A DNA stretch of 64,000 bases from Chromatiaceae bacterium (GTDB taxonomy: Bacteria > Pseudomonadota > Gammaproteobacteria > Chromatiales > Chromatiaceae), in contig JACKMX010000002.1 in NCBI GenBank assembly GCA_024235175.1, forward strand, positions 831,001 to 895,000, written 5' to 3'. The notes under the pieces were generated by a model that saw only the letters and a list, made by a program, of their open reading frames with translations, made no database searches and was not told where the DNA came from. Positions within the stretch are counted from its first letter, which is position 1, and each line of letters starts with the position of its first letter. The translations under genes were made by a program, and so were the position numbers. Below are positions 25,554 to 34,896 of this stretch, piece by piece.

Positions 25554-28500
25554 TCAGGCTACCTGACGCTCCAGATTTTTGATCAGTCCTGCAACCTGGC
25601 CGGAAAGGAATTCGACGTCTCCGTACATTGCCTCGGCCCGATCTGTCTCACCTGCATTTTTAAGGGAGACGATCTCCTTGATTATTTTGTGCAGATGTTC
25701 GTGTGCCGACTCCAGCTCCCGCATCTCCGCGGAGTGACCGAAACATTCCAGTCCGGTGTGATAGAGCCACTGTCCAAGCGAACAGTCCCGATGTGAGAGT
25801 GCTTCAGACGCATTCATGTTCTTATTTCCGTCCAGAAAGTCCCGTATGCGCACGCGCCAGGCGAGATGGGCCGAGCGCGCCTTGAAGAAATCCAAGCCGA
25901 CATCGCCACAATCGAGCCTTGCCGTGGTCGGCTCCAACTTGAAGTAGTCCATCATCGAATCCATTTCGCTGGCTTTCTCTTTCATCGATAGGGATGCCGC
26001 AGAGGTCTGCTCTGCCAGTGCCGCATTCTGCTGCGTCGTTTCATCCATGCTGGTCACTGCCTGTTTGACCTGGTCGATGCCCGCCGACTGTTCCTGACTG
26101 GCGGCGGCAATATCGGAGACGATATCGCCCACCTTTTTCACACCGTTGACTATCTCCACAAGTGTCTCTCCAGACTGGTTCACCAGCTCGGAACCGGCCT
26201 CCACCTTGATTGCACTATCTTTGATCAGCTCCTTGATCTCCTTGGCGGCTGTTGCACTGCGACCTGCCAGGTTACGTACCTCGGTGGCCACCACAGCAAA
26301 TCCGCGACCCTGCTCACCAGCCCGGGCCGCTTCAACCGAAGCGTTTAGCGCCAGCAGATTGGTCTGAAAAGCGATCTCGTCGATGACGCCGATAATCTCA
26401 GCAATTTTATTGCTGGAAGCATTGATGGCTTCCATCGCCCTGATTGCCTGGTTCACCACCTCCCCACCTTTTTCCGCCCAGTTGCGTGCCTGAGCCGCCA
26501 ACCGGTTCGCCTTTTGAGCATTATCAGCGTTGTTCCTTACCGTGCCGGACAACTGTTCCATACTGGTGGCAGTCTCCTGCAGCGCGCTGGCCTGTTGTTC
26601 GGTACGGGCGGAAAGGTTGTTGTTGCCGGCAAATATCTCATCAGATGAATGGGTGATCTCACTGGTCGAGTCGCGCAGCTTCCTGATCATCTCCTTCAGG
26701 TTGGCCATCGAATCGTTGACATCCTCCTTCACCAAGGCAAACAAGCCATTGAAGTCACGCTCGATGGTGTGGCTGAGATCACCATGAGAGAGACGGCCCA
26801 TCACCGAGGCGATCTCATCGAACACAGCGCTCAGGGTTTCCACCAACTCATTGATACCGGTACCAAGGTTCAGAAAAAAGCCCTGTTTGTCACCAAGGGA
26901 AATACGCCTGGTGAGATCACCGTTGCGTGCCGCTCCAATCAGCGATTCCACCTCCTCCTCCACTGCCACCTCAAGGGTGCGGTCCCTCCACTCAACTGCC
27001 AATCCCAACCGCTCTCCCAATCCATCCACTACCGGATTAGCCACTATTTTGAATGTCCGGCCTCCAATCTTCAGTTCGGAGCCGAAGGTCTTATCGAGCT
27101 CCATCAGCATCCCCCGTTGATGCTGCGGGTTCTTGTGGAACTGATCGATACTGGCGCCCAGCAGGACACCGGCATCGAAGTCAGGGAGGTCATGGCGAAT
27201 GTCCTCTTCCGCATCCCGGAACAACCGCTCCGCAGTCTTGTTCAGATAGATGATATTGGCGTCGTTGTCGGCCATCATCACCGAACTTGAAACATTGTCG
27301 AGTGCGCTCTTGATCCGGGTAATGGAAGCCGCCCGTTCACGCGCCTCATTGACGTCGTAAGCAAGCTTGATCTGCATCGATTTGAGATCCCGCAACAGAT
27401 CACCCAACTCATCCCCCCGGCCCAGCTCTATATCATCGTAGTAGTATCCTTCTGCAATTCGCCCAAAATGTCCTTTGATCTCTGTAAGGCCGGCAGTGAT
27501 ATTTCGCATAATGGTGAATGCAACACCGCCCATCAGCAGCATTACAACCAACGATCCTGCCAGGGTCTCGTACATAGCCAGGCGGGCCTGTTCCGCAGCC
27601 TCTCCGAGTTCGGCCCGAAGAAGAGCATTCACCTGGTCGAAAATCGCAAAGTTAGCATCGATGAGGCGGCTGCCTTTGGCAAAGAACTCCTTGGGGTCCA
27701 GCTGGATGCGCTCAGCATCAAGCAGCCCGCTTCTAACCGCATCAAAAAACACCGCGCGGTGTTGATCACTCTCCTGAACCAATTGCTGCAGATGTGACTT
27801 GAGCCGGGAATCATGCCGGTAGAGCGATTCGACGGCACTGTCCATCGAATTGAACAGTACACGTGCCGAACTGAAGAGGTCAGTCAGCCGGTCACGTTGG
27901 CCCGGTGCAAAATCACCTCTGGCCGCAATGCCGGCACCCATGCCGCGGGTCTGTCCCAGGTATTCACTCACCGGTGAAATCTTATTGATAAGCATGTCCA
28001 CCAGATAGTGACGGGATTGGGAGCTATCGACGATCAACCCGGAACTGTCACTCACATGACTGATCAGCTCGAGCAAATTGGCGATAAGCGCGGTATGACG
28101 TGAGAAAGCCGTCTTTGGTTCGAGCTTGAACAGATCCTGCCTGATGCTTGTCCATTCGTTGATCAGTGCCGTCAGCCGGGAACCTGTTTGCAGCAGCTCA
28201 CCGTGCCTTTGTTCCAGCACCTGGATGCGCGATATGATCTGCTCTATCTCCTCCTGCTTGACCAGAATCTTTGGTCTGAATCCCTCATCACCATTGAGGT
28301 ATCCATTGCTCATACCTCTATGCTTGGGCAGATTCTGCAACAGCTCGCGCAGGGGCTGGATGTACTCCAGTCCGGCCACCTCGGTTTCGGCGAGATCGAT
28401 ACGATTTAAGCTGCTGCTGATCTGCAGTCCCAGCAAGGCTACTATGACCAGAAGCGATGCGATTGTGGCGAGCATGATTTTGCTGGTCAACTTCAAGCCT

Positions 28501-28952
28501 CCCAGCAAACCAACCTGCTTGTTGCGGGAAGGTTCCGGCAGAACCCCTTTGTTGATGGCAGCGTACAGTTCGCTCGCCGCCTGTTTCTGCTGCTTGCTCA
28601 TGCAGCGCCGGACTGACATGTACTCCACAATACGCCCGTCTTTAAAGACTGGGGTGACATTGGCATGCACCCAGTAGAAAGCACCGCTCTTGGCACGATT
28701 CTTTACGAATCCCGTCCAGGGCCTGCCGGCTTCAATGGTCTCCCAGAGATCCTTAAAGGCGGCCGGCGGCACATCCGGATGGCGCACGATGTTATGATTT
28801 TTTCCCAGCAATTCTGCTTCACTGTAACCGCTGATGCGGGTGAATTCATCGTTGACGTAGGTAATGCTTCCTTTTAGATCGGTCTTCGAAACGATGACCG
28901 TATCCTCGTCCAGATGAACCTCTTCATTGTTGACAGGATGATTGATTTTCAT
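25554..28952 (-). CDS. PAS-HAMP methyl-accepting chemotaxis protein with C-terminal CZB domain
   Basis: A 1132-aa receptor. Order: Aer-type PAS (residues ~1-125, with HNIVRHPDVPPAAFKDLW), membrane segment (~159-180), a ~290-aa periplasmic helical region with several RHxxL-type repeats, second membrane segment (~470-490), HAMP, a second PAS (~553-670), a further HAMP-like linker, the MA signalling domain (IDEIAFQTNLLALNASVEAARAGEQGRGFAVVATEVRNLAGRS) and a C-terminal chemoreceptor zinc-binding (CZB) domain with AHLAWRVRIRDFL, DCSLGQWLY and AHEHLHKII. CZB domains bind zinc and can sense zinc or hypochlorous acid. It combines two PAS sensors, a large periplasmic domain and CZB, an unusual number of inputs. 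Confidence 0.93.
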   Translation of the reverse strand: MKINHPVNNEEVHLDEDTVIVSKTDLKGSITYVNDEFTRISGYSEAELLGKNHNIVRHPDVPPAAFKDLWETIEAGRPWTGFVKNRAKSGAFYWVHANVTPVFKDGRIVEYMSVRRCMSKQQKQAASELYAAINKGVLPEPSRNKQVGLLGGLKLTSKIMLATIASLLVIVALLGLQISSSLNRIDLAETEVAGLEYIQPLRELLQNLPKHRGMSNGYLNGDEGFRPKILVKQEEIEQIISRIQVLEQRHGELLQTGSRLTALINEWTSIRQDLFKLEPKTAFSRHTALIANLLELISHVSDSSGLIVDSSQSRHYLVDMLINKISPVSEYLGQTRGMGAGIAARGDFAPGQRDRLTDLFSSARVLFNSMDSAVESLYRHDSRLKSHLQQLVQESDQHRAVFFDAVRSGLLDAERIQLDPKEFFAKGSRLIDANFAIFDQVNALLRAELGEAAEQARLAMYETLAGSLVVMLLMGGVAFTIMRNITAGLTEIKGHFGRIAEGYYYDDIELGRGDELGDLLRDLKSMQIKLAYDVNEARERAASITRIKSALDNVSSSVMMADNDANIIYLNKTAERLFRDAEEDIRHDLPDFDAGVLLGASIDQFHKNPQHQRGMLMELDKTFGSELKIGGRTFKIVANPVVDGLGERLGLAVEWRDRTLEVAVEEEVESLIGAARNGDLTRRISLGDKQGFFLNLGTGINELVETLSAVFDEIASVMGRLSHGDLSHTIERDFNGLFALVKEDVNDSMANLKEMIRKLRDSTSEITHSSDEIFAGNNNLSARTEQQASALQETATSMEQLSGTVRNNADNAQKANRLAAQARNWAEKGGEVVNQAIRAMEAINASSNKIAEIIGVIDEIAFQTNLLALNASVEAARAGEQGRGFAVVATEVRNLAGRSATAAKEIKELIKDSAIKVEAGSELVNQSGETLVEIVNGVKKVGDIVSDIAAASQEQSAGIDQVKQAVTSMDETTQQNAALAEQTSAASLSMKEKASEMDSMMDYFKLEPTTARLDCGDVGLDFFKARSAHLAWRVRIRDFLDGNKNMNASEALSHRDCSLGQWLYHTGLECFGHSAEMRELESAHEHLHKIIKEIVSLKNAGETDRAEAMYGDVEFLSGQVAGLIKNLERQVA

Positions 28953-29014
28953 ATGCCGCTACACCTTGGCAGTTGTTCGGATAACGCTTTTGAAGATACT
29001 TGCCAGTCCGTTCC

Positions 29015-31378
29015 TCAGAACTCTTCCCACTGGTCGCCTTCATCTTCCACCGGATTGAATGAGACAGGTGACGGGTGATGACGGGGGGCAGCTGTCCCCG
29101 AAGATACCCGCGCTTGCACCAGTGCGGTAGTGGCAGGCTTGCGCGTTGCCTCAGCCCTGGGTAAGGCTGGCTGAGAAGCCTTTGACAGGGTAAAGAAGCC
29201 CATCAGGCCATCCATTTCGCGTGCCTTTTCATTCATCGATAACGCTGCTGCCGACGTCTGCTCCGCCAGCGCCGCATTCTGCTGGGTCACCTCATCCATG
29301 CTGGTCACCGCCTGATTGACCAGATCTATACCCACCGACTGTTCCTGACTGGCAGCGGCAATCTCAGAGATGATATCGCCCACCTTTTTCACGCTAAGGA
29401 CGATTTCCGCCAGTGTTTCGCCTGAAGCACGCACGAGTTCCGTACCTGCCTTCACCTTTCCGGCACTATCCTGAATCAGTCCCTTGATCTCTTTCGCTGC
29501 GGTTGCACTGCGCCCTGCCAGGTTACGTACTTCGGTGGCCACCACCGCGAACCCGCGACCCTGATCACCTGCTCTGGCCGCTTCCACGGAGGCGTTCAAC
29601 GCCAATAGATTGGTCTGAAAGGCAATCTCATCGATAACCCCGATAATCTCCGCAATCTGATTGCTGGAACTGTTGATTGCGTCCATAGCCTGGACCGCCT
29701 GGCTCACCACCTCGCCGCCCTTCTCCGCCGTCTGGCGGGCACTGGCCGCCAGCAGGTTGGCCTGCTGGGCGTTTTCGGCATTGTTCTTTACCGTACCGGT
29801 CAACTGCTCCATGCTGGAGGCTGTCTCCTGCAGCGCGCTGGCCTGCTGTTCGGTGCGCGACGAAAGGTTGTTGTTACCTGCAGAGATCTCATCCGAAGCG
29901 GTGGTGATCACCTCACCTGATTCACGCAGCTGAGACATGATCTTTTCCAGATTGGCCATGGTCCCATTAATGTCCTGCTGTACCTTGCCAAAGGCACCCT
30001 TGTAATCGCCGCGCATGGATTTGGTGAGATCACCCTTTGCCATCTCACTCATGATCCTGGCGATGTCATTAAACGCATTCTCCACCACTTCGATGAGTGC
30101 ATTGATGCCGCTTCCCAGCGTTGCAAAAAAACCCTCCTTCCCCTCCAGCACAATGCGTCCTGTCAAGTCGCCGGAGCGGGCATTTTCAACAATACTGTCG
30201 ATCTCCCGCTGTACTTTCAGCTCGCCGGTGATATCGAACCACTGGGTGACCCTGCCCTGGTAGTCCCCTGCGGTGTCATGAACCGGACTGGTATTCAACT
30301 TGATTGAATGACCCCAGGCATCAAGCTGCGACACCCTGGGCTCCAGCAGTTTAGTCTTGTACATATCCCGCAATCTGTCGTCAGGAAAGAAATCTGCCAG
30401 GTTTGTGCCAATCAACCTGTCGGTCTCGAATTGCGGCTCCTTTTCACGTATTGTGGCGGCCAGCTGATCGAAAAACTCGTGCGCTGACTGGTTCATATAG
30501 ATCAGCCGATTGTTGACATCGGAAACGGTGACAGAGGTGGAGACATTGTCCAGCGCAGTTTGAATCCGTTTTGCCTCGTCGGCCTTCTCACGCGCGTCCA
30601 TTACATCAAACCCCAGCTTGATCTGGGTTGACATGATCGTCTTCAACAGATTGCCGATCTCGTCAGCCCTGCCAATATCCACCCAGTCGAAGAAGTTACC
30701 TTCAGCAATCTGCATTAACTTATCCTGAGCGTAGGCCAAAGGACGGATCAGGCTACGTGCGAGGAGCAGGCCGAAAAGTAGGGTGGAAACCCCTGTCAGG
30801 CCTAGAACAGCTAGAGTCGGTTTGTCCGATGCGCCCATCACAACCATGGCAGCGGTAGTCGCAATACCGGCAACGGATGTGAAGACCAAGCAGGCCAACA
30901 GCGTCTTGATAGGCAACGACCTTAAGGCAGAGATCCACTTTGCGACTCCGTTTGGCTGCAGGCTCGCCTTGTTGGCGTTGACACGCCGGTACAACGCCTC
31001 TGCATCAGCCACCTCTTCCCGTGTGGGGGGAGTACGCACCGACATGTAACCGGTGACCCTGCCTCCCTCGGAGAGAGGGGTGATGTTTGCCCTCACCCAA
31101 TAAAAGTCGCCATTCTTGCACCGGTTCTTGACGATGCCGCTCCAGGGTCTTCCCGATTGTACGGTTTGCCACAGATCCTGGAACGCCTCTGGTGGCATAT
31201 CGGGGTGGCGCACCAGATTGTGGCTCTTTCCAATCAGTTCCGAATAACTGAAGCCACTGATCTCCTTAAAATCCTTATTGCAATAGGTAATGATACCTTT
31301 CAGGTCTGTTTTCGAGACAAGAATAGATCCCGCCCGCATCTGGCGCTCAATCTCGGTAACCGGCTGGTTTATTTTCAC
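29015..31378 (-). CDS. Aer-like PAS chemoreceptor ending in a CheR-tether pentapeptide
   Basis: A 787-aa receptor. An N-terminal Aer-type PAS domain (HNLVRHPDMPPEAFQDLW) is followed by a tight membrane hairpin (~165-216) with almost no periplasmic part, HAMP, a second PAS (~270-400), a HAMP-like linker and the MA domain (IDEIAFQTNLLALNASVEAARAGDQGRGFAVVATEVRN). The last residues are GDQWEEF, matching the xWxxF pentapeptide that tethers CheR/CheB (NWETF in E. coli Tar/Tsr, GWEEF in P. aeruginosa Aer2/McpB). I chose the GTG at 31378 with GAGGAG upstream; the longer frame to 31444 would overlap cheW. Likely a redox or energy sensor. Confidence 0.93.
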   Translation of the reverse strand: MKINQPVTEIERQMRAGSILVSKTDLKGIITYCNKDFKEISGFSYSELIGKSHNLVRHPDMPPEAFQDLWQTVQSGRPWSGIVKNRCKNGDFYWVRANITPLSEGGRVTGYMSVRTPPTREEVADAEALYRRVNANKASLQPNGVAKWISALRSLPIKTLLACLVFTSVAGIATTAAMVVMGASDKPTLAVLGLTGVSTLLFGLLLARSLIRPLAYAQDKLMQIAEGNFFDWVDIGRADEIGNLLKTIMSTQIKLGFDVMDAREKADEAKRIQTALDNVSTSVTVSDVNNRLIYMNQSAHEFFDQLAATIREKEPQFETDRLIGTNLADFFPDDRLRDMYKTKLLEPRVSQLDAWGHSIKLNTSPVHDTAGDYQGRVTQWFDITGELKVQREIDSIVENARSGDLTGRIVLEGKEGFFATLGSGINALIEVVENAFNDIARIMSEMAKGDLTKSMRGDYKGAFGKVQQDINGTMANLEKIMSQLRESGEVITTASDEISAGNNNLSSRTEQQASALQETASSMEQLTGTVKNNAENAQQANLLAASARQTAEKGGEVVSQAVQAMDAINSSSNQIAEIIGVIDEIAFQTNLLALNASVEAARAGDQGRGFAVVATEVRNLAGRSATAAKEIKGLIQDSAGKVKAGTELVRASGETLAEIVLSVKKVGDIISEIAAASQEQSVGIDLVNQAVTSMDEVTQQNAALAEQTSAAALSMNEKAREMDGLMGFFTLSKASQPALPRAEATRKPATTALVQARVSSGTAAPRHHPSPVSFNPVEDEGDQWEEF

Positions 31379-31401
31379 GACCCGCTGCTCCTCTCTCTTT
31401 C

Positions 31402-31947
31402 TCACGAAATCTCTTCGTTTACATTGCGGCCAGGCCGCACACAACTGCTTCCACCGTTTCCATGGTCAGGCGCCAACCTGTCCACATCCAGAATCATGAT
31501 CATTTTTTTGCCCGCACTGACCATGCCGAAGATGAATTCCGTATTCAACCGACTGCCAAAATCCGGTACACGTTGAATGCCGGCCATATCCATACTCAAA
31601 ACATCTGAGACATCGTCAACGACGATACCGATATTCCTGTCGCCGTCGCTGCCCACAATCCGCAGCACCACAACCACGGTACCCTTCGTGTACGCCCGCA
31701 TCGGCATGCCAATACGCAGACGCAGATCGAAAACAGGCACGATGGTACCGCGCAGGTTGAGTACCCCTTTTACATACAAAGGTGAATTGGGTATGCGGGT
31801 AACCGCTTCCCACCCGCGAATTTCCCGTACTCTCAGGATATCCACACCATAATCCTCATCCCCAAGGGAAAAGGTCAGGTATTCGTTGCGGCTACCGGCG
31901 GTGAGCGATTCAGCTGTCGCTTGCCTGTGTTCGTTCTGCACTGGCAT
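31402..31947 (-). CDS. cheW: Chemotaxis adaptor CheW (first copy)
   Basis: A 181-aa CheW protein: YLTFSLGDEDYGVDILRVREIRGWE, YVKGVLNLRGTIVPVFDLRLR, IGIVVDDVSDVLSM and KKMIMILDVDRLA. A short ~20-aa N-terminal extension precedes the fold. The ATG follows the cheA stop by one base, so the two are coupled. Confidence 0.93.
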   Translation of the reverse strand: MPVQNEHRQATAESLTAGSRNEYLTFSLGDEDYGVDILRVREIRGWEAVTRIPNSPLYVKGVLNLRGTIVPVFDLRLRIGMPMRAYTKGTVVVVLRIVGSDGDRNIGIVVDDVSDVLSMDMAGIQRVPDFGSRLNTEFIFGMVSAGKKMIMILDVDRLAPDHGNGGSSCVRPGRNVNEEIS

Positions 31948-31948
31948 C

Positions 31949-34042
31949 TCAGGCCGTCCGTTTTACCAACTGCAGCTCCGGGAGCTGATTGGTGAGGCGC
32001 ATGATCCCGGGAATATCTAGGATCAGAGCTACCGAACCATCGCCCAGAATGGTTGCACCCGATACCCCCTCCACCCGCCCATAGTTGGCTTCAAGGGATT
32101 TGATCACCACCTGTTGCTGTCCGATCAGGTCATCCACCAGGATTCCACAGCGCCGCCCGTCACCTTCCACCACAACCAGCAGGCCATCCTTCAGATCCTG
32201 GGCTCTGTTCCCCTCGATTCCGAATACTTCATGCAGACGAACGACAGGAAGGTACTCATCCCGCAGTTTGAATACTTCACCGCGGCCGGCAACCAGATTG
32301 ATACCATCAGGCCGGACCTGTAAGGACTCGATAATGGAGATCAGGGGAACGATATAGATTTCATCACCCACCGATATGATCTGACCATCGAGGATTGCCA
32401 GGGTCAGGGGCAGACGGATGATGATGGCACTTCCCCTGCCCGATTCTGATTCGATCTCGATATTACCGCCCAGCTCATTGATGTTTCTGCGCACCACATC
32501 CATGCCAACACCGCGGCCAGAGAGGTCATTCACCTTATCTGCGGTGGAGAAACCGGGTTGAAAAATCAGTTCGTGCAGCTGCTGATCGCTCATTTTAGCG
32601 CTCTCTTCGATCAGGCCCTTCTCGATCGCCTTTCTGCGTATGCGGTCGGAATCCAGCCCTTTCCCGTCATCGCGTATTTCGATAACAATGCTGCCTCCAT
32701 TGTGAAAAGCGTTGAGTTCCACCACGCCGGTTTCCGGTTTTCCTGCAGCCACCCTCTGATCCGGCATCTCGATACCATGGTCCAAACTGTTGCGCACCAG
32801 ATGAACCAGGGGATCGCCAATCTTCTCGATGACAGTTTTGTCAACTTCGGTATTTTCACCGCTCATTCTCAACTCGATCTTCTTGCCCATCTGGGTGCTG
32901 AGATCGTGAACCAGGCGTGGAAATCGGCTGAAGGTGAAACTGATGGGTAACATCCGGATCTGCATCACGCTCTCCTGCATCTCCCGGGTGTGCCGTTCCA
33001 GCTGTGCAAGCCCATCCCGCAAACGGTCAACCTGCCCCATATGAAAGTTTCCACTCAGCATACTGAGCATGGACTGGGTTATAACCAGTTCACCCACCAT
33101 GTTGATCAAGGCATCGATCTTTGTGATATCCACGCGAATGGAGCTGGAGGCTGGCGCTGCGGAAGCACGCCGCTGTTCGACTCGCCGATCCGCCTTGCGC
33201 CGGTCACTGTTTTTCCGGCGATCCGGTCTATTGGGTTCTTCTGCAACCGTCATGGTCGATGGTAAATCCGCGATAATATCTTTCGCAGGTTCACCGGCCG
33301 CAATAAGTTCCCGTGCATCGGCATAGAGTGGTATGACAGCAAGGTCGCATTCGTCCTCAACCCAGTCGAACACCTCATCTATCTGCAGCCGATCCACCCC
33401 GGCTTTCAGGTGAATATTCCAGGAGAGATAGCACTCTTCGGGGTCGAACTGTGCAAATACAGGCAGCAGAGAGATGTCCCCCTCCACCTCCATATCACCG
33501 AGAGAGGCCAGCTCACGCAGAATGCGCAATGGGTCGTTGCCGGTCTGCATCATGCGCGGCAGCGGACGGAAAACCAGGTGCCAACCGATTACCTCGCGGG
33601 CTGTGGAAACGGCTCCTGCATCACTATCACTGCCGGACGCAGGTTCATCGCTCCGGTCGTTGAGAACCGCCTCCAGTTCCTGCAGCTGTCCCTTAACCAA
33701 TCCTTCATCCAGGCCGCCGCTTCCATTGGAAGCGGTCAACATCTCCCGCAGTACATCAACCGAGCGCAAAAGAACCTCCAGCGCCTTATCGGTCACCTGC
33801 CGCCTTCCATCCCTCATCTCATCGAGCAGAGTCTCCATTATGTGAGTAAAGGCAGCTATATCGTTGAAACCAAAGGTGGCACTCCCCCCTTTAATCGAAT
33901 GTGCTGCCCGAAAGATGGCATTGATCTCCTCGGCATCCACCTCTCCCGGATCCATGTTCAGGAGTCCGGATTCCATGATCTCCAGTCCCTCGAAGCTCTC
34001 TTCGAAGAACACCTGGTGGAACTGGGAAATATCAATCGTCAC
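31949..34042 (-). CDS. cheA: Chemotaxis histidine kinase CheA
   Basis: A 697-aa class II histidine kinase. Domains: Hpt (residues ~1-105, phospho-His in FRAAHSIKGGSATFGF), a ~120-aa middle domain (WHLVFRPLPRMMQTGNDPLRIL...) in the P2 position, a basic linker, dimerisation helices (KIDALINMVGELVITQSML), ATPase (HLVRNSLDHGIE, RDDGKGLD, GFSTADKVNDLSGRGVGMDVV) and a CheW-like C-terminus. It starts with GTG. Its target is probably the CheY encoded just upstream. Confidence 0.95.
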   Translation of the reverse strand: MTIDISQFHQVFFEESFEGLEIMESGLLNMDPGEVDAEEINAIFRAAHSIKGGSATFGFNDIAAFTHIMETLLDEMRDGRRQVTDKALEVLLRSVDVLREMLTASNGSGGLDEGLVKGQLQELEAVLNDRSDEPASGSDSDAGAVSTAREVIGWHLVFRPLPRMMQTGNDPLRILRELASLGDMEVEGDISLLPVFAQFDPEECYLSWNIHLKAGVDRLQIDEVFDWVEDECDLAVIPLYADARELIAAGEPAKDIIADLPSTMTVAEEPNRPDRRKNSDRRKADRRVEQRRASAAPASSSIRVDITKIDALINMVGELVITQSMLSMLSGNFHMGQVDRLRDGLAQLERHTREMQESVMQIRMLPISFTFSRFPRLVHDLSTQMGKKIELRMSGENTEVDKTVIEKIGDPLVHLVRNSLDHGIEMPDQRVAAGKPETGVVELNAFHNGGSIVIEIRDDGKGLDSDRIRRKAIEKGLIEESAKMSDQQLHELIFQPGFSTADKVNDLSGRGVGMDVVRRNINELGGNIEIESESGRGSAIIIRLPLTLAILDGQIISVGDEIYIVPLISIIESLQVRPDGINLVAGRGEVFKLRDEYLPVVRLHEVFGIEGNRAQDLKDGLLVVVEGDGRRCGILVDDLIGQQQVVIKSLEANYGRVEGVSGATILGDGSVALILDIPGIMRLTNQLPELQLVKRTA

Positions 34043-34077
34043 GGATTCGCTCTCGTTCCTGCAATCTCAATGATTTG

Positions 34078-34440
34078 TTAACCCAGCACTTTATTGATGG
34101 TGTTTAACAGCTGTTCCGGATTAAACGGTTTGACGATCCATCCGGTGGCACCTGCCGCCTTGCCCTGTTGCTTTTTCTCCGGACTCGATTCCGTCGTCAA
34201 CATTAGGAGCGGCGTAAATTTGTAGCTTGGCAGAGAACGCAGCGCTTTGATCAGGGATATTCCATCCATGTTTGGCATATTTACATCTGTGATAACGAGA
34301 TTTACGCCTTGTCTTCGCGCATATTGAAGCGCCTCCACGCCATCTGATGCCTCGATAACCTGATGCCCGGCACCCTTTAATGTAAAAGCGACCATTTGCC
34401 GCATGGATGCTGAGTCATCGACCGCTAAAATGCTTGCCAT
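34078..34440 (-). CDS. cheY: Chemotaxis response regulator CheY
   Basis: A 120-aa single receiver: ILAVDDSASMRQMVAF (acidic pair), phospho-Asp in LVITDVNMPNMDGI, Thr in LMLTTESSPEKK and Lys in WIVKPFNPEQ. It is the first gene of the leftward operon; a sigma-28-like promoter lies about 150 bases upstream. No cheZ is present. Confidence 0.93.
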   Translation of the reverse strand: MASILAVDDSASMRQMVAFTLKGAGHQVIEASDGVEALQYARRQGVNLVITDVNMPNMDGISLIKALRSLPSYKFTPLLMLTTESSPEKKQQGKAAGATGWIVKPFNPEQLLNTINKVLG

Positions 34441-34896
34441 GTCATTTTTTCTCCTAAATTGGTACGCTGGTCCCAGGTTATCCGCTCGTTCGATCCAGAT
34501 AGTCCCAGGTACCTGACTGTGCCAAGGGCCGATTGCCGGGAAATTTATTCGTTTTTAGAGCTCTGTTCCGGGGTCGTTACGCAAACAGATAGCGGCGTTA
34601 CAGGTCTTAACTTTAGTTTGAGAGGCAGGAGGCAGCGCCCCAAGCAGCGCTGACTACCCAGGAGTTTTACCAGACATATTGTGGACTTTTGTGGCTTTTA
34701 CGGGGCGCTCCCATCCGGAATTGGCGGGGCTATACCCATATTTGAACCCCGCTTACCCTGTACACCCTTCCCGCTCTCAAAGGCGAACGGTTGAAGCCGC
34801 CAAACCGATAATCTTAATGCAGCCCAGTCACCCATAAATGGTTAATATATGGAATATTCGCGCAACACCGGTGCCAAAATAGAAAGGGTTGTTTAA
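34441..34896. other. Divergent intergenic region between cheY and the P-loop gene
   Basis: About 455 bases without a credible gene. It holds the sigma-28-like promoter for the chemotaxis operon (minus strand, 34589-34615). The right part (34700-34896) should hold the promoter of the P-loop gene; AGAAAGGG before the GTG at 34897 is a fair ribosome-binding site. Confidence 0.5.
34589..34615 (-). promoter_or_regulatory. Sigma-28 (FliA)-like promoter of the chemotaxis operon
   Basis: On the minus strand TAAAGTTA (34608-34615), an 11-base spacer and GCCGCTAT (34589-34596) match the enterobacterial flagellar consensus TAAAGTTT-N11-GCCGATAA at 13 of 16 positions. Transcription would start near 34580, giving a ~140-base leader before cheY. 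Confidence 0.65.

Noticed and set aside
33410..34081. 223-codon plus-strand open frame
   Set aside because: Antisense to cheA, whose domains are complete.
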